From Bacteroidales bacterium (lineage in GTDB: Bacteria; Bacteroidota; Bacteroidia; Bacteroidales; 4484-276): DNA of 64,000 nt. Made by a program: the position numbers and the translations under genes. The stretch spans positions 1-64,000 of the forward strand of contig JACZJL010000010.1 in NCBI GenBank assembly GCA_014860585.1, read 5' to 3'. Below the pieces are notes generated by a model. It searched no databases and was not told the DNA's origin. It was given only the letters and a program-made list of their open reading frames with translations. Positions 17,715 to 25,610 of this stretch are shown here, in pieces (the first letter of the stretch is position 1; the number at the start of each line of letters is the position of its first letter).

Positions 17715-17739
17715 GCCATACAACACGCTGTTATAGGGC
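17715..17739 (-). other. Minimal cassette junction, site A2
   Basis: GCCATACAAC (17715-17724), ACGCT, GTTATAGGGC (17730-17739). On the minus strand this is the inverse core GCCCTATAAC of one cassette, a 5-bp remnant and the core GTTGTATGGC of the next. The inverse core is an exact reverse complement of the same cassette's upstream core at 18447-18456. The body is far shorter than a functional attC (normally 55 bp or more), so the site is probably a deleted one. Confidence 0.55.
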
Positions 17740-18015
17740 GTTTTTCTTTATTTTTTGTCTTATTATCAGTATTGTAAGTGCAAATGGAATTGTCACTCCG
17801 GAAATTAATGAAACCATTTTTATCAAACCTACAATTGCATAAAATCCAAATCCCCAATCTGTTCTAAACCTGTCAGCTTTTTTCAATAAGGCACTCAAGT
17901 CCTGAGAATTATCCATATAAAAGAACAGTCCCAAGCACAATAGTCCAATAATACATAGTCCAATTATTTTAAAAGCCCTTTTCAATTGGTTGCTATTTTG
18001 AAGGGTCAAATCCAT
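17731..18015 (-). CDS. Small two-helix membrane protein, putative cassette gene
   Basis: 94 residues with two predicted membrane segments (IIGLCIIGLLCLGLFFYM and VSLISGVTIPFALTILII) linked by a soluble stretch (ALLKKADRFRTDWGFG). No family is recognised. It overlaps the 3' end of the DUF4844 gene by 23 bp, so the two are co-translated. The last codons GCC CTA TAA followed by C form the cassette inverse core GCCCTATAAC; a stop codon embedded in the recombination site is typical of integron cassette genes. Confidence 0.65.
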   Translation of the reverse strand: MDLTLQNSNQLKRAFKIIGLCIIGLLCLGLFFYMDNSQDLSALLKKADRFRTDWGFGFYAIVGLIKMVSLISGVTIPFALTILIIRQKIKKNAL

Positions 18016-18430
18016 ACATAAAGTTATTCAAATGTCCACCTGAACTTTCAAGTCCTACAATGTCCATTAGTTCTTCAAAGTAACTACAAACTCTTTCTCG
18101 GTCTTCTGTGTCAAGTTGCAAGTAAAGGTCAGCGAATCTTTCAAGTCCGATTTTAATTGCGTTTTGATAATCCTTATCTGTTGAGTTTCCTTTGTCCGCA
18201 AGTTTTTTAAAGTCGTCTGCGACAAGATTGATTTTCTCTGTCAAAATAGGTTTCAGTTTCGGGTCGCCAATTCCTGGATAAAAAAGTTTGTCATCTTGTA
18301 AAAATTTTTCTTTGTTTTTGAACTCTTCAAACTTTGTCATTGCATTGTCTGGTGTTTTCAATTGTCCTTGTCCACAAGATGTGAAAAGAAGCAAAGTCAG
18401 TCCTAATATTAAGTTTGTTATTTGTTTCAC
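17993..18430 (-). CDS. DUF4844-domain lipoprotein, putative cassette gene
   Basis: 145 residues from a GTG start. The signal peptide ILGLTLLLFTSC ends in a lipobox. The mature part agrees with DUF4844 as I know it (GIGDPKLKPILTEKINLVADDFKKLADKG ... RFADLYLQLDTEDRERVCSYFEELMDIVG). DUF4844 has no known function and is usually found as a small all-helical protein in Bacteroidota. Upstream by 16 bp sits the cassette core GTTATAGGGC (18447-18456). Codon usage and AT content match the other genes of the array and not the backbone. Confidence 0.7.
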   Translation of the reverse strand: MKQITNLILGLTLLLFTSCGQGQLKTPDNAMTKFEEFKNKEKFLQDDKLFYPGIGDPKLKPILTEKINLVADDFKKLADKGNSTDKDYQNAIKIGLERFADLYLQLDTEDRERVCSYFEELMDIVGLESSGGHLNNFMYGFDPSK

Positions 18431-18446
18431 TGTCGTCTTTTAAAAT

Positions 18447-18594
18447 GCCCTATAACGGTTCGCGGCTATGGTGCATGCCGCTTTTCTTGTACTGTTTTTA
18501 TAAAAATGCACCATTTTCATTTTTACTATTATCTTTATTATTTTTCATTACCTTCGGCATGCACTATGAGTCGCTGTTCTATGCAGTTATCATG
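18447..18594 (-). other. attC-like inverted repeat, site A3
   Basis: GCCCTATAAC (18447-18456) and CTATGGTGCATGCCG (18466-18480) pair with CGGCATGCACTATGAG (18555-18570) and GTTAT (18586-18590). The whole structure is about 140 bp with AAC/GTT at its ends and a non-paired centre, which is the geometry of an attC site. It lies between the M60-like protease gene and the DUF4844 gene, downstream of the former. The left core is the exact complement of the next cassette's inverse core. Its ends deviate from the strict RYYYAAC/GTTRRRY consensus. Confidence 0.55.
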
Positions 18595-18614
18595 TTACAT
18601 TTAATTGGTCTTCT

Positions 18615-21341
18615 CTACCTCAAAATCAAAATTCGTTTACTTATTTGTACACCACCAGCCAATTCGATTTGCAGTAAATACACCCCTTCTTTTAGTGCAG
18701 ATATATTAATTCGATCAGCTTTTCGGGATTGAGTAAGTACCTGACCATGAATCGAAACTATTCGTAAGCTCTCTATTTGTTTATTACCTCCTGTAAAATC
18801 AATATAGATTTCTGTCGAAGCAGGATTAGGGTATATTCTAAGTCCCTCCGCTTCTTCATCGGTTAAACTTGTTAATATGAATTGAGCAGTAGATTCACAT
18901 CCATCGAAATCCACAACGGCTACAGTCATAACATTTCCAGTTGTGTCAATGGAAATATCATAGGGTGGTACGCCTCCCGTCACGATAATGACTTCATTAA
19001 CCATGTAGATATTCATGGTGTCAAGCAAGCAGCAAACGTCTGGATTACCATTGCCCGCAGGTTCACCATCCGGATAATAGAGTTCTATGATGGATTGAAG
19101 GATATCAGTTCGGATCTGGGCTTCGGCTGCATCGTAAGTCAATGATTTCTGGTAATGCCATCCTACCCCATAATCAGGATCTTCTATCGGGCCATTCGTG
19201 TACAGGTCAGGGTAAACCGACAGGGCGTAATTGACGAATGCCGCGTTGTCCTCAGGAATCAGGTCGAAATAGTCTTGCAGTCTGTTGTAGACCGTGAGGG
19301 ATTGCGGTACACCGATCTGGGCCAACGTGTCTTGTACCGCAATTGAATCTTGTGGAAGAATTCCAAAAACATGGAACAAAGGACGCAGATCGGCCTGCGC
19401 CGCAACCGACATCCTGATGATCCTGCTGTCAATCTCCTGGTCGTTGCCGCCATGGATGATTCCATTCTCAAAGTCCATGAATTCCTGCTTCCAGAAATTT
19501 CTGAGCGGACACCACCCAAACATATTAACGATCTCAAAATAGTGTCCGTACCCTCTGTGCTGGTATCGTACTTCGTCGGTTGTAGTATTGGAAATATCTC
19601 TTTCTGAACCAAAAGTATTAGAGACTATTCTATGGGTGGCGGTCTTGTCGATGTCAAACGTATTCGGAACGAAGCTGTAATTCACCGCTACATTCAGGTC
19701 GACATCGAGGCCATAATTCATAGCCATGATGTATGGTACATTGACCAGGGCCTCCTCCTCACCCGGAAATTTAGATATCGCCAATGCATGCCCGGTTTCA
19801 TGAAAGTTTGTCTCATCATCAGGTCCGGGACCGTTTATAAAATAAGCCGGGCCGGGGACATTGGTATAGTTCAGCGGTGTGTTAGACATCGGATAGCCGA
19901 TTGAATAAGAGCCAGTTCTGATATCTATATCAGCAATCATATACATATTGTGTTTGTCGGGAATGATCTGTCTGGCTAAAATGGAATTGACACCCCGTAC
20001 AGCCGACTCCCAGTCCAGCATGGCTTGCATGAGATCATACTGAAAAGGGGCAATAGAATGCTTAGGAATGGTGAACATGACATTTTCTGTCTCAAAGACA
20101 GCCCAGGGACCAGGCTTGCTGAATTCGGCGTTGAAGTCTGGGGTTTCATAAAATGACTTCAGCGAAAAGAAGGGGGCTTCCACACCGTTGCTCACACTGA
20201 TCCCGACAATACCATCATTGGCGCCGTAGGGAACAAGAACCGAAATCGCTCCTCCAAACGGATTGAAAACCTCTGTTGTCGTTGAAGTGATTGGAAATTT
20301 CCGCGATATCCTGTCAAATCGTCTGAAATAGGTTCTGTCGGTCAAATCCCATTCATGAGACCCTACTCTGATATAATAGCCCTGGCCAACCAAACTATCA
20401 GGCACAGTAACACTGGCTATACTTCCGGGAGATAAATACAGACCCGTAGGTCGAAGGGCATGATCGGTTCCATCTCCATTAATATCGAAGTAGGGGTTCA
20501 TCCCATCCGGGTCTTCAAAATTTGCCAGGATGAGTGCGGAATTACTTGCGGATGAATCTGCCGGCGGGTCAACAAATCCGGGGAAAACGGAGCACGAATT
20601 GAACTTCCAGCCATTTATGTGTTGTGGATAATCTGCATAAATTTCTGGGGTGAATACACAATCGAATATTCCCTGCTGAAGGGCAAACATGGCCCGTTCC
20701 AGTTCCATACCCGGTGCTGCTGCAGGGTCCTTGGGAAAGCCGTTTTCGGTGGTGGGAGTGGTAAAAAGTGCCCCTATTTCATTATCATAATCTTCAACCA
20801 CACTTTTTGATAGCAATATGTTAGATTCGCTGCCGGCCAGACATTCCGGGAATAACGTGAAAACATTTCTGATCAGTGTGAGTTCCTCGGCGTCAAGCGT
20901 GATTGCTCCATTGATGTGTGCCTGAAGATCATTAAGCGCAGTAAGAATCATACCACATGAATCCCAGCAATTCACAACGGTCATGGCGTAAGATCCAATG
21001 TCATTGGAAGCACTGTAAACAAGCATTTCATCCAGATAAACCTTACACCCGCCGGGAGCATAAATGCCATCTCCCCATGTATCATAAATCTCAAAAAACA
21101 AGCACTCATTAGAAAGAACGCAGATGCTATCAGAATAGCTCGTGTTGTTTTGGTAAACTCCATTCTGGCCACCTTGCATGACTATAGTGCCCAATAGATC
21201 GGACAAGGTCCAGGAAGTTTCATAACCCCAATCATCTGTCATTATTTCTACTCTCACTTCAACTTCATTTTCGTCGCATTGAGCGAAGCTGTAACCTGTA
21301 AAAAGGGTCAGAAGGGAACTGATTAATAAAATTTTTTTCAT
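18615..21341 (-). CDS. T9SS-exported M60-like (enhancin-type) metalloprotease
   Basis: 908 residues. A signal peptide (KKILLISSLLTLFTGYSFAQC) is followed by a ~100-residue domain of the 'W-G-D-G-I/Y' secreted type (TWGDGIYAPGGCKVYLDE). An M60-like peptidase domain follows with the gluzincin motif HETGH (His514, Glu515, His518) and the downstream acidic residues in PGEEEALVN. A T9SS type A sorting domain closes it (LRIYPNPASTEIYIDF ... LKEGVYLLQIELAGG). M60-like enzymes cleave mucin-type glycoproteins in several host and environmental bacteria; the substrate here is not shown. At 2.7 kb it is unusually long for a cassette, yet it lies between attC-like sites A3 and A4 in the array orientation. 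Confidence 0.85.
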   Translation of the reverse strand: MKKILLISSLLTLFTGYSFAQCDENEVEVRVEIMTDDWGYETSWTLSDLLGTIVMQGGQNGVYQNNTSYSDSICVLSNECLFFEIYDTWGDGIYAPGGCKVYLDEMLVYSASNDIGSYAMTVVNCWDSCGMILTALNDLQAHINGAITLDAEELTLIRNVFTLFPECLAGSESNILLSKSVVEDYDNEIGALFTTPTTENGFPKDPAAAPGMELERAMFALQQGIFDCVFTPEIYADYPQHINGWKFNSCSVFPGFVDPPADSSASNSALILANFEDPDGMNPYFDINGDGTDHALRPTGLYLSPGSIASVTVPDSLVGQGYYIRVGSHEWDLTDRTYFRRFDRISRKFPITSTTTEVFNPFGGAISVLVPYGANDGIVGISVSNGVEAPFFSLKSFYETPDFNAEFSKPGPWAVFETENVMFTIPKHSIAPFQYDLMQAMLDWESAVRGVNSILARQIIPDKHNMYMIADIDIRTGSYSIGYPMSNTPLNYTNVPGPAYFINGPGPDDETNFHETGHALAISKFPGEEEALVNVPYIMAMNYGLDVDLNVAVNYSFVPNTFDIDKTATHRIVSNTFGSERDISNTTTDEVRYQHRGYGHYFEIVNMFGWCPLRNFWKQEFMDFENGIIHGGNDQEIDSRIIRMSVAAQADLRPLFHVFGILPQDSIAVQDTLAQIGVPQSLTVYNRLQDYFDLIPEDNAAFVNYALSVYPDLYTNGPIEDPDYGVGWHYQKSLTYDAAEAQIRTDILQSIIELYYPDGEPAGNGNPDVCCLLDTMNIYMVNEVIIVTGGVPPYDISIDTTGNVMTVAVVDFDGCESTAQFILTSLTDEEAEGLRIYPNPASTEIYIDFTGGNKQIESLRIVSIHGQVLTQSRKADRINISALKEGVYLLQIELAGGVQISKRILILR

Positions 21342-21365
21342 TTTGTTTAATGTTAGCTGTTTATT

Positions 21366-21503
21366 GCATAAAACGGGTCGCAGCTAAGAAAAGTGGGGCT
21401 TTTCGAAGCACTTTCCTGTCCGCCGTGACATAGGAAGCCACAAAGAACGAACCTTGCGGAAACCACTGTCCGCCCCATGTTTTCTTAGGTGCTGTTGTAT
21501 GCC
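21366..21503 (-). other. attC-like inverted repeat, site A4 (best example)
   Basis: GCATAAAAC (21366-21374) and GCAGCTAAGAAAAGTGGGG (21380-21398) pair with CCCCATGTTTTCTTAGG-TGC (from 21473) and GTTGTATGC (21494-21502). The full length is 137 bp with a mismatched loop, the length and layout of a canonical attC. On the minus strand the inverse core GGCATACAAC lies 5 bp after the stop of the upstream gene and matches that gene's own core at 22055-22064 exactly. Confidence 0.6.
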
Positions 21504-21507
21504 GTTT

Positions 21508-22050
21508 TTATTTTTTCAATTTTATAATTTTTTGTGTCAGGACGTAACTTCCGTCTCCTTCCTGATTTGGATTAATAATTATGTAATCAAGTCGTTTGAT
21601 TTTTTCATACTCGTTAATGTCAATCGTATAAGTATCATCAGCGATGAAAAAACGTTTTTCAAAGATTTCGTAATCGTCATCAAATTCTTCCATCCCTTTA
21701 TATTCCGCAACTGAGAGAAGGTTGTCAATACGGGTTATTTTTCCAAGAGTAATATTTGAACCGTTATTTAATCTCCAAGCTTTGTATGAACCTGATTCAA
21801 ATTCCATTCTATTTGTCTTGATTCCAAATTCAAATGTGCTGGAAGAATCAATTATTGGAAATCGGTAAAACTCTCCGACCTTTTCACCCTTGATTTTAGT
21901 TCCATCCACAACTATCCAAACTTCTGACACCTTGATATTCTTTTCTTTATCGTTCTTGAAGAACTCAATTGAATGCATAGAATAGTCAGTTTGACCAAAA
22001 GTCAAATTAGCTGAGATTGAGAATAATATTGTCAGCAATATGGTTTTCAT
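21508..22050 (-). CDS. Secreted hypothetical protein, putative cassette gene
   Basis: 180 residues from the ATG at 22050, which gives a clean signal peptide (MKTILLTILFSISANLTFGQ). The mature part is beta-rich (VSEVWIVVDGTKIKGEKVGEFYRFPI ... SNITLGKITRIDNLLSVAEY) and unlike any family I recognise. The gene sits between matching inverted cores GTTGTATGCC (21494-21503) and GGCATACAAC (22055-22064), only a few bases from start and stop, the packing expected for a gene cassette. AT-rich relative to the window. Confidence 0.65.
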   Translation of the reverse strand: MKTILLTILFSISANLTFGQTDYSMHSIEFFKNDKEKNIKVSEVWIVVDGTKIKGEKVGEFYRFPIIDSSSTFEFGIKTNRMEFESGSYKAWRLNNGSNITLGKITRIDNLLSVAEYKGMEEFDDDYEIFEKRFFIADDTYTIDINEYEKIKRLDYIIINPNQEGDGSYVLTQKIIKLKK

Positions 22051-22054
22051 AAAT

Positions 22055-22080
22055 GGCATACAACTCATTTATTGTTAAGC
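22055..22080 (-). other. Cassette core boundary, site A5
   Basis: GGCATACAAC (22055-22064), a 9-bp spacer and GTTAAGC (22074-22080). GTTAAGC fits the strict GTTRRRY core consensus, and GGCATACAAC is the exact complement of the downstream inverse core of the gene at 21508. The short spacer means the next attC body, if any, is lost. The array seems to end here, as 22081-22323 shows no gene and no repeat. Confidence 0.45.
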
Positions 22081-22323
22081 TAAAACTGTACACTGATTTG
22101 ATACTGGAAGAAAATATTGTACGGTTTTCACCCATTTTTATTTTTATCGTTGACTCAATGAACTGAAAATGTCAAGCCAAAAATAGTGTTATTACCAAAC
22201 AACAAGTTGTCAAACTAATATCAGCAAGAAAGTTCTTTGCATTTGTATTTCAACGATTTTATTACACTAACCTTCTCATGTGGAGCTTTTTTGCTACTTC
22301 AAATTAGTTTACAAAAAATTGTG

Positions 22324-22569
22324 TCAATCGTAATGAAACCTACATTTCGCGATCAGAATTTCGTCATTTTTAACCTGGTAAATCAACCGGTGTTCTCCAT
22401 CAATTCTCCTCGACCAGAAGCCCTTGTATTTATGTCGGAGTGGTTCAGGTTTTCCAAGGCCGGTAAAGGGATGCCGTGAAATATCTTTTAGCAGTTCATT
22501 GATTTTCTTATCGGTCGTTTGCCAGTAAAGATAATCCTCCCATGATTCTTCGACAAATATGTACTTCAT
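22324..22569 (-). CDS. yoeB: YoeB toxin (mRNA interferase)
   Basis: 81 residues closely following YoeB/Txe: the ribosome-dependent endoribonuclease, released when YefM is degraded, that cleaves translated mRNA. The diagnostic C terminus AKCRFHYD carries the essential His-Tyr, and RHKYKGFWSRRIDGEHRLIY carries the catalytic Arg and substrate contacts. The gene overlaps yefM by 4 bp (ATGA), the conserved arrangement. There is no obvious defect. Confidence 0.95.
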   Translation of the reverse strand: MKYIFVEESWEDYLYWQTTDKKINELLKDISRHPFTGLGKPEPLRHKYKGFWSRRIDGEHRLIYQVKNDEILIAKCRFHYD

Positions 22570-22820
22570 GACTCAATCAGCTCTTTTTCGAAGGTTTCTC
22601 CTTTTTTTAGCTTTTCAATGGCGGCATCCAGTCGCAGTTCGTTTGCCCGTGAGGACAGTTCGTGCTGCGTGGCTTTCAGCGCGTTGTACTCGTCGAGCGA
22701 GATGACAACAACACCGGTATCTTTACCTCTATTGATGACAAGCGTTTCAAAATTGGAGGTGACCTCATCAAGGTACCTTTTGATGTCTTTTCTAAAATCC
22801 GAAATCGTTGTGGTTAACAT
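22566..22820 (-). CDS. yefM: YefM antitoxin (Phd/YefM family)
   Basis: 84 residues from the ATG at 22820. The N-terminal DNA-binding half (LTTTISDFRKDIKRYLDEV ... GVVVISLDEYNALKATQH) matches Phd/YefM, and the flexible C-terminal half would wrap YoeB. I rejected the longer frame from 22853 because the chosen ATG has an AGGAG ribosome site 6 nt upstream (22827-22831) and the YefM family starts there. YefM represses the operon with YoeB as co-repressor; the matching operator is at 22835-22852. Confidence 0.93.
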   Translation of the reverse strand: MLTTTISDFRKDIKRYLDEVTSNFETLVINRGKDTGVVVISLDEYNALKATQHELSSRANELRLDAAIEKLKKGETFEKELIES

Positions 22821-22834
22821 TTTCGTCTCCTTTC

Positions 22835-22852
22835 TGTACAAAAATAAGTACA
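22835..22852. promoter_or_regulatory. YefM-YoeB operator (TGTACA-type)
   Basis: TGTACA at 22835-22840 and a one-base variant AGTACA at 22847-22852, with centres exactly 12 bp apart, 15 bp upstream of yefM. In Escherichia coli the YefM-YoeB operator has adjacent palindromes with TGTACA cores and a 12-bp centre spacing, as I recall it. The overlap with the promoter is expected but the promoter itself is not clear. Confidence 0.75.
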
Positions 22853-22894
22853 AAAATCGAAATAAGGATTTAAGGATAAAAAATTAGACCAATC

Positions 22895-25060
22895 CTACTC
22901 CACCACCACCATTTCTTCGATCAGATGCCCGGCGCCGGCATATTTGTCGATGATGAAAAGGCAGTACCGCATGTCGAGCATGATATTGCGGCATTGGTCA
23001 GGGTCAAACATCAGATCGCTCATGGTGCCTTCCCACACCCTGTCGAAGTTGAGCCCGATCAGCTGACCATCAGCATTGAAAGCCGGGCTGCCGGAGTTGC
23101 CGCCGGTTGTGTGGTTGGTGGCAATGAAGCAAACCGGTAAAGTTCCGTTCAACCCATATTTCCCGTAGTCCTTTGTTGTGTAAAGCTGCTTCAGCTTATC
23201 ATCCACCAGGTAATCTTCCACATTGGGGTCTTCTTTTTCGATGATGCCTTCGATGGTGGTTTGTTTCTGATAGAAAACAGCATCGCGCGGATAGTAAGGT
23301 TTGACATTTCCATAGGATACCCTTAGCGTGGAATTGGCATCAGGATAGAAGCGGCGCTCCGGTTCAAACTCCAACTGGGCTTTCATGTATAACCGCATCA
23401 GGCTGTCGTTTTGGTTTGTAATGCGGGAAACTTCCGGAAATATTTTTTCCTGGTAGTGCTTCACTAATCCGCCGGCAAGCTGATAACCCGGGTCTTTCAG
23501 CAATTTCTTGTATTGGTTCTTCCTGAAACCTTCGAGAAAGTCCATCGCTTTTGCCTGGTCCGCAAACATCGATTTTTCAAAAACAAAATCAGCATATTGC
23601 CTGATGTTACCATCAAATTTCTGATCGATGAGATCAAATACCGGGGGTAATTTTTCTTTTGCAACGGCTTCCCGGTAGGACGCAAGCATCGCTATAAACA
23701 CCTCCCTGTCAACCGGCTGATGGTAATCCTTGTAAAAGGTCCGGAGCGAAGTGGTTGCTTTTTCAACTTCTGCATCCACCTCTTCATCTGTTGCTTCCTT
23801 GTTTCGGGCAATGTTCTCAAGTGCTGAAAGCGCCCTGGCTGCCCTGACGATCTCTATGCCAAGTCCTGCTTCCTGCATGTAAACCATCTCCAGCTGAAGC
23901 CCGGTTAATTGAGCATAATTTTCCTTGAAATGAGACAGTAAACTTCCGTAATTTTTTTCTTTTTCCTGCGACGACTCAATCCAGCGTTGAATAGCAGACT
24001 CGTGCTGTTCTTTTTTTTCAATCCCGTTCAATTTGCGAATCCCATTATTTTCGCCTATCCATTTTTTCCAGGCATTCGATAAACCTTTGTGCTTATTGGA
24101 GTATTGTAATTTCACCAGGGCATCCCGACTCATGAACGATTCATAGATATCGAGTTTCTGGCGGCGAAGGTCAATGCGTGCCGGGTTTTGCACCTGGGTA
24201 ATCATTTCGATAGCGTAGGAGGGGAGGTATTGTTCAGTGCGACCGGGAAATCCAAAAACAAAAGTAAAGTCATCCTCCTGAATCCCTTTCAGTGAAACGG
24301 GAAGCACATAATGGGGTTTGTAGGGGACGTTATCGGGCGAGTATTCTGCCGGTTCGTTCTTCTCATTAACATAGATCCTGAAAAGGGAAAAATCACCGGT
24401 ATGCCGCGGCCACATCCAGTTATCGGTATCGCCACCAAAATTGCCTATACCCGAAGGTGGCGCCCCTACTAACCGGACATCTTTAAACACTTCGTTTACA
24501 AAAAGATAATACTCATTTCCGTAGTAGAATGGCCTGATGAAAGCAGTATAATGCGTGCCTTCTTTGGCTTGATTTACCAGCTCTTCACCGTTCTTTTTGA
24601 TGATCTCGCTCCGTTCTTTTTCGGTCATCCCATCACTCACACCTTTAAGCACCTGATCAGTCACATTTTCCATCCTTACCAGCCTTGTAACCGTAAGTCC
24701 GGGGCTGGGCAATTCTTCCTGACGATTCATTGCCCAAAAACCATTGGTCAGCATGTCGTTTTCGATGGTGCTCAACCGTTGAATTGCGCCGTAACCGCAA
24801 TGATGGTTGGTAAGCAATAATCCATCAGCCGAGATAGCCGATGCGGTGCAGCCTCCTCCAAAAAGAAAAATGGCGTCCTTCATCGAACCGTTGTTGATGT
24901 CATAGATGTCTTTTGCCGACAGGCGCATGCCCATGTCCTGCATTTGTTTCTCGTTGAGTTGCTCAAGGAGCATTGGTATCCACATTCCTTCGTCTGCCTG
25001 AGATAAAGCAGGCAGCAGGAGGAACAATGTAACCATTGATCTTAAAAAATAATTTTTCAT
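22895..25060 (-). CDS. S46 dipeptidyl peptidase, DPP11 specificity class
   Basis: 721 residues, periplasmic S46 serine peptidase with signal peptide MVTLFLLLPALSQA. The catalytic His lies in LLLTNHHCGYG, the Asp region is GDTDNWMWPRHTGDF, and the Ser is in GGNSGSPAFN (Ser656). The residue 18 positions after the Ser is Arg674 (FDRVWEG). This position is Arg in DPP11 (acidic P1, Asp/Glu) and Gly in DPP7 (hydrophobic P1) of Porphyromonas. The enzyme therefore probably releases N-terminal dipeptides ending in Asp or Glu, supporting growth on protein. It pairs logically with the POT peptide transporter elsewhere in the window. Confidence 0.93.
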   Translation of the reverse strand: MKNYFLRSMVTLFLLLPALSQADEGMWIPMLLEQLNEKQMQDMGMRLSAKDIYDINNGSMKDAIFLFGGGCTASAISADGLLLTNHHCGYGAIQRLSTIENDMLTNGFWAMNRQEELPSPGLTVTRLVRMENVTDQVLKGVSDGMTEKERSEIIKKNGEELVNQAKEGTHYTAFIRPFYYGNEYYLFVNEVFKDVRLVGAPPSGIGNFGGDTDNWMWPRHTGDFSLFRIYVNEKNEPAEYSPDNVPYKPHYVLPVSLKGIQEDDFTFVFGFPGRTEQYLPSYAIEMITQVQNPARIDLRRQKLDIYESFMSRDALVKLQYSNKHKGLSNAWKKWIGENNGIRKLNGIEKKEQHESAIQRWIESSQEKEKNYGSLLSHFKENYAQLTGLQLEMVYMQEAGLGIEIVRAARALSALENIARNKEATDEEVDAEVEKATTSLRTFYKDYHQPVDREVFIAMLASYREAVAKEKLPPVFDLIDQKFDGNIRQYADFVFEKSMFADQAKAMDFLEGFRKNQYKKLLKDPGYQLAGGLVKHYQEKIFPEVSRITNQNDSLMRLYMKAQLEFEPERRFYPDANSTLRVSYGNVKPYYPRDAVFYQKQTTIEGIIEKEDPNVEDYLVDDKLKQLYTTKDYGKYGLNGTLPVCFIATNHTTGGNSGSPAFNADGQLIGLNFDRVWEGTMSDLMFDPDQCRNIMLDMRYCLFIIDKYAGAGHLIEEMVVVE

Positions 25061-25134
25061 GACTAATGTGTTAAGTTATTCAATTTCAGTATTTAAATTC
25101 AATTAAAAAGGTTAAAGGATTGATTTTGGAAATG

Positions 25135-25590
25135 CTACTGTTTGATGTTCTTTTCATAAATTTCAATCCATTTAGCGACACTCATTTTTCCTGCCAGCTC
25201 ACCGATCAATTCGTAAGGAATCTGATCTGGCTTTTTGAACCGAATGCAACTTTTACCCAAATCCAATCTGGCGGCAGTGTGTTTTGGATAGTTAGCAATA
25301 AACCAATCTAATAGCTCTTTTTCTGCATACATGCCCATGTGGTAAATTGCCACATAATTTTTTTGTGAAGCTATACTCATAAAAGGTAATGGCAACTTCG
25401 TATCGCAATGATAACCCGGTTGATACACTGAATGTGGAACAACATATCCAATCATTCCATAACTCATGGTCTCCACAAAGCCATCAGGAAGGTTTTGGAG
25501 AATTATCTTTCTCAACCGGGTAAAAGCCGCTTTTCGGTCTTCGGGCAATTGTTCAATGTATTGCCCGGGTGTGTTTGCAATGATTTTCAT
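25135..25590 (-). CDS. DUF1801 (YdhG-like) domain protein
   Basis: 151 residues. It follows the DUF1801 family: EQLPEDRKAAFTRLRKIILQNLPDGFVETMSYGMIGYVVP at the N terminus and LDLGKSCIRFKKPDQIPYELI at the C terminus. The family fold resembles iron-chaperone/frataxin-like small proteins, and the biochemical role is unknown. It lies 21 bp from ridA in the same orientation, so the pair is probably co-transcribed. Confidence 0.85.
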   Translation of the reverse strand: MKIIANTPGQYIEQLPEDRKAAFTRLRKIILQNLPDGFVETMSYGMIGYVVPHSVYQPGYHCDTKLPLPFMSIASQKNYVAIYHMGMYAEKELLDWFIANYPKHTAARLDLGKSCIRFKKPDQIPYELIGELAGKMSVAKWIEIYEKNIKQ

Positions 25591-25610
25591 TTTGCTTTCG
25601 GGATAATGAA

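Noticed and set aside
17179-22050. A prophage or transposon as carrier of the AT-rich block
   Set aside because: No integrase, transposase, tail or replication genes are present; the inverted-repeat structures at each gene fit a cassette array better.
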